A DNA stretch of 27,005 nucleotides, taken from NCBI GenBank assembly GCA_009746045.1, contig RPFO01000712.1, forward strand, positions 1 to 27,005, in the 5' to 3' direction. A model generated the notes under the pieces. That model was not told the origin of the DNA. It saw only the letters and a program-made list of their open reading frames with translations, and did not search any database. Shown in pieces: positions 1 through 9,200 of this stretch (the stretch's first letter is position 1; each line of letters begins with the position of its first letter). The position numbers were made by a program, and so were the translations under genes. The stretch comes from Mesostigma viride (Eukaryota > Streptophyta > Mesostigmatophyceae > Mesostigmatales > Mesostigmataceae).

Positions 1-1050
1 CGTGCCAGCCACCCACCACCACCATCCATGCATGCCAGCACCCCACCACCACCATCCATGCGTGCCAGCCACCCACCACCACCATCCATGCATGCCAGCA
101 CCCCACCACCATCATCCATGCATGCCAGCACCCCACCACCACCATCCATGCGTGCCAGCCACCCACCACCACCATCCATGCGTGCCAGCCACCCACCACC
201 ACCATCCATGCATGCCAGCACCCCACCACCACCATCCATGCGTGCCAGCCACCCACCACCACCATCCATGCGTGCCAGCCACCCACCACCATCATCCATG
301 CATGCCAGCCACCCACCACCACCATCCATGCATGCCAGCACCCCACCACCATCATCCATGCATGCCAGCCACCCACCACCACCATCCATGCATGCCAGCA
401 CCCCACCACCATCATCCATGCATGCCAGCACCCCACCACCACCATCCATGCGTGCCAGCACCCCACCACCACCATCCATGCATGCCAGCCACCCACCACC
501 ATCATCCATGCATGCCAGCCACCCACCACCACCATCCATGCATGCCAGCACCCCACCACCATCATCCATGCATGCCAGCCACCCACCACCACCATCCATG
601 CATGCCAGCACCCCACCACCATCATCCATGCATGCCAGCACCCCACCACCACCATCCATGCGTGCCAGCACCCACCACCACCACCATCCATGCATGCCAG
701 CCACCCACCACCATCATCCATGCGTGCCAGCCACCCACCACCACCATCCATGCATGCCAGCACCCCACCACCACCATCCATGCGTGCCAGCCACCCACCA
801 CCACCATCCATGCATGCCAGCACCCCACCACCATCATCCATGCATGCCAGCACCCACCACCACCATCCATGCGTGCCAGCCACCCACCACCACCATCCAT
901 GCGTGCCAGCCACCCACCACCACCATCCATGCATGCCAGCACCCCACACCACCATCCATGCGTGCCAGCCACCCACCACCACCATCCATGCGTGCCAGCC
1001 ACCCACCACCACCATCCATGCCTGCCAGCCACCCACCACCACCATCCATG
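1..1050. repeat. 30-bp minisatellite, about 35 units
   Basis: About 35 head-to-tail copies of a 30-bp unit with the core CCACCACCACCATCCATG. Two main variants alternate irregularly: one begins CGTGCCAGCCACC and the other CATGCCAGCACCC. Small indels near 661-692, 850 and 940 break the 30-bp phase. Because the unit is a multiple of three and lacks stops, several frames stay open for hundreds of codons; this is a by-product of the repeat. The array starts before the window. It probably lies upstream of, or in the first intron of, the large gene that follows. Confidence 0.95.
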
Positions 1051-1090
1051 CGTGATTTTTTTGGGGAGTGGTTAGTATTGTTTTTGGGTA

Positions 1091-1600
1091 GGGTCGCTCT
1101 GCAGAGTGACCCCTACCCTTGCGCAATGTCGCAGTCTTTGTTTGTAAGGTCGCGCTGCAGAGTGACCCCTCACAATGCAAACTTCCATTCAGTGTTTGTA
1201 GGGTCGCGCTGCAGAGTCACCTTTCCAAGATACGTTATTCAATAACATTTTGTTGTAGGGTCGCGCTGCAGAGTCACCTTTCCAAGATACGTTATTCAAT
1301 AACATTTTGTTGTAGGGTCGCGCTGCAGAGTCACCTTTCCAAGATACGTTATTCAATCACATTTTGGTTGTAGGGTCGCGTGCAGAGTCACCCTTTCCAG
1401 ATACGTTATTCAATAACATTTTGTTTGTAGGGTAGTGCTGCAGAGTCACCCTTTCCAGATACGTTATTCAATAACATTTTGTTTGTAGGGTAGCGCTCCG
1501 AGTGACCTTTCCAAGATACGTTATTCAATCACATTTGTGTTGTAAGGTCGCGCTGCCGAGTCACCCTTTCCAGATACGTTTATAAAAGTTACATCTTCGA
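1091..1600. repeat. 57-bp tandem array carrying a CTGCAG-centred near-palindrome
   Basis: Nine copies start near 1091, 1147, 1201, 1258, 1315, 1373, 1430, 1488 and 1545, so the period is 54-58 bp. Each unit opens with a form of GGGTCGCGCTGCAGAGTCAC. From the third copy on, an AT-richer spacer follows (TTCCAAGATACGTTATTCAA and similar). A tenth, diverged motif lies at 1648. The palindromic part is the same motif found singly in introns of the downstream gene, so this looks like local amplification of an intron-dwelling repeat. Confidence 0.9.
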
Positions 1601-1739
1601 TTTTTTTTTCCCAAACCTGAATGGGATTTCATCCTTGTTTCTTCTTAGGGTAGCGCTGCAGCGCCACCCCTCACGCTGATGCGAATTTACACTTTCTTCA
1701 TCCGACATTGGTCTATTTGTTTTTCCTTATTTGCCGCAG

Positions 1740-3211
1740 AAGGAACAAGAGAAGGAGAGGGAAGTTCAGCTTCAGAAGGAAAAGGAGGAGCAGGAGAGGG
1801 CCTCCTTGCTTCAGAAGGGAAAAGAGGTGGAGAGGGCCACCTATGTCGACAAGGTCAAGTCGACGAGCGAGTCTCCTAAGTATAGTACGCCACCCGCCTC
1901 TCCGCCCAAGGGCGTAGAGGAGTTTCCTCCTCTGTCAACAATGCTTGCTGCCGGGGCTGGGCCAAGCTCCGTGGAGGCGTCGGCCTCCAAATCTCCCAAG
2001 CGGCCCGCACCTGAGGCACAGGCTGCCGGGGCTGGGTCCAGCTCCGTTGTGTCTCCACAGTCTCCTCAGCGGCCCGCACCTGAGGCACAGGCTGCCGGGG
2101 CTGGGTCCAGCTCCGTTGTGTCTCCACAGTCTCCCCAGCGGCCCGCCATCAACAAGGAGTCCCCCGTCCTCGGGAAGTCGACCTCAAACTCGCCGAGGTC
2201 CGCCCCCGTCGAGGTGGTTACCTCGAAGCCCAGCTCGCCGCCCAAGTCTTCTCCAAGGGCCCACCACGAGGCGTCTGAGCAGGGCAGCCCGCCGCCCAAG
2301 TCACCTCTAAGGTCCCACCACGAGGCTTCGACCTCGAAGGTCAGCACGTCGCCCAGGTCTCCTTCAAGGTCCCTACCCGAGGCCTCGACCTCACAGCCCA
2401 GCTCGCAGCCCGCGTCTCCCCAAAGCTCCCCTCCAAAGAAGGGGGCGACCTCCAAGTCCCGATCACCGCCCAAGTCGCCTGCAAAGTCTCAGGTCGGAAG
2501 TCTCCGCCCAAGCGCCGGTCGCCACCCAAGCGCCGGTCGTCAAACTCACCTCCGAGGAGCCGCTCCCCACAGGCAAGAAAGAAAGCAAGAGCGGAATGGG
2601 AGGAGAAGGAGGATGACCATGAGCGGTTCCTGCGTGATCTGCAGAAGAACATTGACCTCCTGATCAGCATGGAGGACAGGGACAAGGCAGACCCAAGGCC
2701 ACTGGAGGATCTTCCGGAGGAGGAAAGAAAGAGAAGGAATGACCGCATGGCACTTCTGACTTCTTATCTGGATCAGGCAACGCAGCACGCCGAAGATCTG
2801 GTGAATCTGGAGAAAAAGGACAAGGAACGGAAGGCCGCCCAGGAGCTCCTGGAAAGGGAGCAGAGGGAATGGGTGAAGAAGGAAAGGGCAGAGCGAGAGG
2901 CGAAGCAGGCAGAAATGGAAGCTGCGGAGATGGAGGAGGCGGAGCGCAGGAAGAGGAGGGCGTCGTGGGAGCGGGACGAAAAGGAGAGAAAGGCGAATGA
3001 GGAAAGGAAAAAGAAGGACGAGGAGGCAAAGGCGAAGAGGAAGGTGCAGGAGGAGGGGAAGAGGATGATGGAGGCGGGTGTGGCGGCACGCCTGAAATAC
3101 CAAGCCAAACTTGAGGAGGAGCGCAGGAAGGCGCAGGCTGCAGAAAAGTCGACGGAGGTGGATGGGAAGACCGCGGGGGTCTCGGAGAAGGAGGGTACGG
3201 AGCCGTCTCAG
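1740..3211 (+). CDS. exon 1 (first visible): Ser/Pro/Lys repeats then charged coiled coil
   Basis: The exon begins after TTATTTGCCGCAG (phase 0) and ends at CAG before GTGAGA. It opens with a Lys/Glu/Gln-rich stretch (KEQEKEREVQLQKEKEEQER). A Ser/Pro region follows with a 69-bp coding tandem repeat (units at 2001, 2070, 2139; RPAPEAQAAGAGSSS type), then SPPKS/SPR-type repeats. Frame changes near 2490: the upstream frame reads to KSPAKSQ, and the downstream frame continues as KSPPKRRSPPKRRSSNSPPR. The end, roughly 2650-3211, is a strongly charged heptad-like coiled coil (EEERKRRNDR and EEAERRKRRASWERDEKERK). Composition resembles disordered nuclear scaffold or SR-like regions. No catalytic domain is seen. 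Confidence 0.7.
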
Positions 3212-6200
3212 GTGAGAAACAGTTTTTACCCCCATTAGTGTGCGTGTTTTTTTTAACGGTTTCGTTATTCCTTATCTCTGCTAAGCTCGTCTGACCATGA
3301 ATGGGTCATTTCGCAGAGTGACCCTAACCTGAACCAACAAGTATGCTTTTCCCTGTTGTTTTGATTTCAGAGGAAGCGGGGGGCAGACGAAAAGAAGTCA
3401 GAGGATCCCAAGAAGAGCGGGACAACAACGGAGGTGAGCGATAAGTAATCCTGTGTTTTTCGCCTTTGTTCTTTGTTCATTTGTCCATCATTTCTGAGTT
3501 GCCGTTTCCTTTGCATGTGTGATTAATTTATGGAGGGTCATTTCGCAGAGTGACCCTAAACTTTTTCAACGAGTATGCTTTCCTCTGTCTTGCTGCATCC
3601 AGAGGAAGAAAGGGGGAGATGAGACAGAGTCTCAGGGGAACGCCGAGGTTGGGAGTGGGGAGGAGAAATTGCGGGTGAGCTAATAATTTTTTCGCCGCTT
3701 CATAGTGCATGTCAGTTAGTCGTTCGTTCTGTTTGAGATTTTTTTATGAAGGGTCACTTCGCAGAGTGACCCTAAACTTTTTTTCCGATTATGCTTTTGT
3801 TTCGTTTTGTGGACCTGTGTGCAGCCGATCCAGTTGAGGGGCTTGGAAACTTGGAAGTCATGGTTGACGACTTACGAAAAACATCTGAACGATGACGCCA
3901 AGTCGTTCTTGAGCACCTTTGTGTCGAAGGAGATCGAAGTTGCGATCGATGACGGTGTCTGGCATGAGAGGTTGTCAGTCGGGTCTGATGAGAAATGAAC
4001 CCTTGGAGTGATCCAACACTTCGTGATCTTTTGTTCGAAGTCATGGGGCGGAGCCTTCGAGGCAAAAGGTTAAGGGGAAAGAAATTGCATCTCTTTTCGA
4101 CACCTTTGAGTTGCTTGTTACCGAGTGCGGGTCAACGATACCCGACGCAGCGGATGTTACAGCTTATGTTCCTCGAAGCCTGCTCGTCTGGATCAAGCTG
4201 TCTTGTGCGACCAAACAGTACTGCAAGGACACGAGACAGCACCCATTGTCACACGAGTATTTTGACATCATCATATCTGTCTGCAGGTGGGAAATGTACC
4301 AGGTCCTAGAGCAGGGGAAGACAGGTGAGGATTGGGACACCTCCCCGCTGACGGAAACGGATGTCAATCTGCTCTTGAAGAAAGGGTTCAAGGCTGCACA
4401 GTTCGACTGGGATGTCTTCGGCGACTTTCTGATCGCCATGGACCACTCGGTATCTCCCGAGTTGTTCAGGGCTGGTTCGGAAGTGATTGAAGATTTGGAT
4501 GGGGTTAGATCGCACTTCCTTTCGTCGTATTCAGTGTGGATGGCGCAGTTTAGGGTGAACCCAGACCCTATTCTTCCGAGTCGAGCTGTTGAATTGTTTC
4601 TTCAGTTGTGCGAGGATGAGATCCTGCGTTTTCGTCAGAGTGGGGAGTTCGACATGGCCGGACAGTATGAGCCCCCACGAAAGGAGGTTGTCGCATGGCT
4701 TGAGTACAAGGGGATCGACGACTGCCTGTCGTTAGTGACGGCGAACATAAACGAGAAATCATGGAGTCAGGACATGCTATCTCACTTGTTTTTTCTTCGG
4801 ACGTTTTTCGAAAACGAACTGAGCCACACAACTCCATCTGAGATGTGGCCGATCGGACAAGTGTTGCGGGAGTGGAGATTTGACATTGAGGTAATTATTG
4901 ACATTTGTGTACATTTTTATTCAGTCCGTTTAGATTAGTGTTGTGTATTTCTTTTGTTGAAAATTGTTACTAACGATGAACGCATTTCTTGCTCTACTTC
5001 CCGCCAGGAGGGTGACATTCCATGTTTTGAGGGACAAAGTCCTTCAGCGTGGAAACCGGAGGTAAGCAAATGCCGCTAAAGGTTCGGGGTCGATTTGTGA
5101 AGATAGGATATTCAAGAAATAGTTCCTGTTTTGACTGACTTTGTATATTTATCTGAACGCACGTTTCGTCTTGCAGGATGACGATCAACCTTTTGAAGAG
5201 GTCGAAGGGATGGGGACGGAGAACGTAGAGGTAGGAAATTTGTTTCATTTTACTGTTCAAGCTTAGGGTTGGGGTCGCTCCGCAGAGCAACGTTAAAAAT
5301 TAATGCTCGTTTTTTTTATGTCATCGTCTGAATTATTATTATTTTTTTTTCATGCAGGAGGTGGACGAGAAGGAAGAGGAGGAGAAGGAGCAGGAGGTGG
5401 ACGAGGAGGAAGAGGAGGAGGAGCACGAGGAGGAGGAGGAGGAGGAGGAAGAAAATGAGCCCGAGCCAACTCCGAAGGGGAAGGGAAGGCAAAGGTTTGT
5501 ACAATGTTTTTTAATTTTTTAACGCTGAAGGTCGCGCTGCAGAGCTAGGATGCCAGAGTTCAGATTACTCTTCTTAATACATTTCGCTTCATGTGTATGT
5601 TGTGTGTTGTTAATATACCTTCCAGCAGGCTAAAAAAAGGCGACGACGACATTCCAGGATCCCAAGAAGCTTATTGACAGAAAGAATAAGGTGAAGACTA
5701 TCTGTGATATTGGCGACCTCATCCTAGGCAAGCCCCCTAAGGATGTTACGATGGGTGCCGGGGAGTTTCGCAAGTATCTCGCCCAACTACGCGTTGAGCG
5801 GCGGCCGATTTCGCAAAGCAATCTGACACCTTCAACGGTGAGCTGGCCTATGATTTCGTCAACCAAGTCAAGTCCAAGGGCACCGAAAAGTTCAAGTGGA
5901 AACCAAAGGAGTACACGGAGGCGAAGGTGGACAAGGTCATCAAGTTCATGAAGTTGGATCTCAAGAGAAGGGATCGTGAACGGGCGAAGCTGCTTGAGGG
6001 TCAGGCAAAAGCGTCCAAAAAGAAGAGGGATGCGGATAAAAAGGAGAAGGGGAAGGATAAGGGGGTGGAAATGGAGGATGACGCGGCCGGGGGGAGAAGG
6101 GCGGGAAGGGAAAGAAGGGGAAGAAGGCGGGAGAAAAGGAAGAGGTGCGTTTTTCGCGGAATTTTTTATTTAGAGGGGTAGCTCTGTGGAGTGAACCTTT

Positions 6201-9200
6201 TTACCTTCTCCGTGCTTTGCACCCTATTCGGTATTTTTTGTCTGCACGCCGACTATTTGCAAACGTTAAACTATTTATTGTTTTCCTGTCTCATCTTGTC
6301 AATGCCTTCCTCCAGGGTGGCGAGGGGGAGAAAGGCGGAAAAGGAAAGAAGGGGAAGAAGGCGGGAGAAAAGGAAGCGGTGCGTTTTTGGTGATTTAGAT
6401 TCAGAGGGGTAGCTCCGTGGAGTGACCCTTTTTACCTTCTGTGTTCTTAGCACCCTACTCTGAGATTTTCCTACGCTCGCGGACTATATGCATACGTTAA
6501 ACTATTTATTGCTTTCTTGTCTCATGTTCGTCAATGCCTTCGTTCAGGGTGCCGAGGGGGAAGGAGACGGTGACGGAAGGTTGGCCGGCAATGATGCCGT
6601 TTTTGCACTCGTCAAGGAGATGCTTAACTACGTCGAAGCCAGGGGCAAGGCGCCGGCGTCGGATATATTAAAGTGGCCTACCTTCTCCCCTTTTCTTGAG
6701 CTTCTGAAAGCACTTTCAAAGCTCTTCAAGGAGGGGATCCTGACGAGTAGTGGAAAGGTGGACAAGGAGCCGATCATCAAAGATTGGAAGATGGCAACGA
6801 CCGTGGACTCCGAGAAGGAGATCAGGGACAAAGCCATTCGGGACGCGAATGCTGTGCGGGAATCCCGTTGGATTCGACCGAGTGACTTCATCGATACCGG
6901 TTGCAATAGCATGCGCATTCACACCGTCAACGGGCTGATTTTGCCTGACAACATGAGGCAGCGGTTGCTAAGCGATGAGGTGTTCAGGGAGAACGGGCGC
7001 ATCTTGCTGAATGCAAAGACAAACAGTTTGCATTTTAAGGTGTGCATCCCTGTGTGGCAGTTCGCCTTTCAAGCGCTTGCGGAAACCAAGCCAAGCCTCT
7101 TCGCCAAACACATCACGTCCACCGGCCCTTACCGGGATTGGCTGAAAAAATGCCATGGCGCTAGGACTGACGCGGAGTTCGTGGGCTCGCGTTACTTTCG
7201 CCCCTTGTCCGACAAGGAGATTGAGAAGTATCTTGGAACCAAGTCCACCGCTTCTTTCCTCAAGAGAGGTGTTGAGTTCCGGACCTATGCACGAGTCGGG
7301 GAACAAGACGACGTTCTGCCCTTTGATTTTCAACCAAGGGAGGTCTTCAGCCTAATAAGCCAGGCCTCCTTAAAGGCATTCGACCCAAGATTTCACGAAG
7401 AACATCCTGATGGCGAATATCTCGTTCTTCGATATGCGGTGGTCGACGGAAACCACTATTTCAAGGGTTTAAAGTCTTTCAAGCAATTGGAGGGGGAATG
7501 GACGCCCGGTGTGACACATGTTAAGAAACTAATGTGTGAAGGGGGGGCAGCGTCTGAGAACGCGAAGGACAGTGCCGCGGCGGCTAAACTTTTCTCATCC
7601 CTTATGGAACAATTCCATACTGGGTACGGGGGAACGAACGTCATTCTGCTTCGGGGGGCCGACCTTCTTCCAAATTGGGACGAGTGTAAAAAGTTCCCGG
7701 AAATATCTGTAAGTGGTAGTTCTATCTATGGCAATGGTGACGCTGCAGTTCCACCACTTCGTCGTGTTATGTCGAGTAAGGGTCGCACTGTGGAGTGACC
7801 ATGTCAAAAGTCTTCCTTTATCATGCATTATAAATGCGGGAAGTCGCACACAGAAACGACAATGGCAGTCAAACTCTCATCCCGACATATTTCTGGGGTG
7901 GTTTCGCAGAGTGACCCTAACTTACCGATTTCGGCGCTGAAGACCATTTTTCGCGCTCCCGTGCGTTCATAACGTCACGCTGCAAGTCGACCCTTGAATT
8001 GTTCTTGTGTGTCAATTTTTCGTTCCTCTGTTCGTGACAGGAGGTTGGGAAGAAGAAGCTGGATCGCCTATTCGAAATCTCCAAGGGCGCCAATGCCGAA
8101 GATCAGGCGGTAGCGGATCGGACGCTTGGGCAGGCGCTTCTGGATGTTTGGAATTACAACAGGCTGTACTTGCACGGCGTCGTGAAGCAGGGCAAAGGGC
8201 ATTTTATTCCCGATGGCCATTACACGAACCTGCTGGCGTACATCCTGCCGGCCACCAAACAATCAGTCGGGAGGGAAGGGAGTTTGGAGGGGAGTAAGGA
8301 GGATAAGGGGGAGTTGAGGGAGGAAGAAGGCGAGCGGAAAAAAAACAAGGCCCAACCTTCCCAAATTTCAAATTACAATCGAGTTCTGGCGAACACCTTC
8401 CTGCGCCTCACAAAGGCCAGGCCGGATGATGAGAATTCAGTCACACCAGCTTCTGAGGAGACTATGACTCTCAGATGCCGGTTCGCTAACGCCGAGGGCA
8501 CCAAGAAGGGGCAAAAGGTGTCCTGGACGTCTGTAAGGAACCTGGCGTCGTTTCCGATGATGGACGCTGTGTGTGAATGCATCATGAGTGGGGAGGTTGG
8601 GCCCGAAAAGCTGTCAAAGTTGGTGGAGTTGGCCAAGGACGTACTTGAGTGCGTTCGCCAATTCATCCTTATTAAGTTTCAGGAAAAGCCCGACTTGGAT
8701 GGCGAATGTAAGGGGGGGGCTGATATGGAGTACAAGGCTTCTCGCTTATTTGAAGAGGTGTTCGGCTGTCGACTACTTGGGCGGATGCCAAGGAACAAGG
8801 ACGTCGTCGATCGATTCCTTGCATTTTGGGAGAAGGCCGTCATCATCACGCGCAATGTCGCCTACCTCTTAAAGTCCGAAGGTCTTGCCAATCACCTAAG
8901 GATTCCGAGAAAGGATCTGATGGATAGCAAAATCGATCTAGTGGATCTCCTCGACAAAACCGCTCCGAACTTCAGCATGAAGGGTTCGCACGGCCTTCTG
9001 GACAAGGACTTGTATCTCCACTATCAAAAAAAGATGGAAGGAGGGGAAGGGAAGAAGGAGGCGGTTGTTGAGGCGAAGGAGAAAGTTGCAGGGAAAGGGG
9101 GGGAGAAGGTGGAAGAGAAAAGTGCTGAGCCGATTGAGTATAACTGGCGCAGCATTTCCTGGGATAAGATGACCGTCTGGTATTCTTCTCATAGTCTCCC

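Larger units (their letters stand above)
6145..6547. repeat. tandem intron-exon-intron duplication
   Basis: Intron 6145-6315 (171 bp) and intron 6379-6547 (169 bp) are alignable along their length: both start GTGCGTTTTT and contain a GGGTAGCTC-type palindrome, then TACCTTCT, GTTAAACTATTTATTG and an AATGCCTTC-type acceptor. The exon ends before them (GAAAAGGAAG) and the starts after them (GGTG.CGAGGGGGA) also match. This is a segmental duplication of about 234 bp that created exon 9. Confidence 0.85.

Noticed and set aside
2-1245. Long open frames of 357 and 405 codons
   Set aside because: They are readings of the 30-bp minisatellite and the 57-bp array. Unit length divisible by three keeps frames open, and the frame changes with array indels.
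2546-3235. Minus-strand frames of 111-229 codons
   Set aside because: Complement of the Lys/Glu coiled-coil exon, giving Leu/Ser/Phe-rich shadows.
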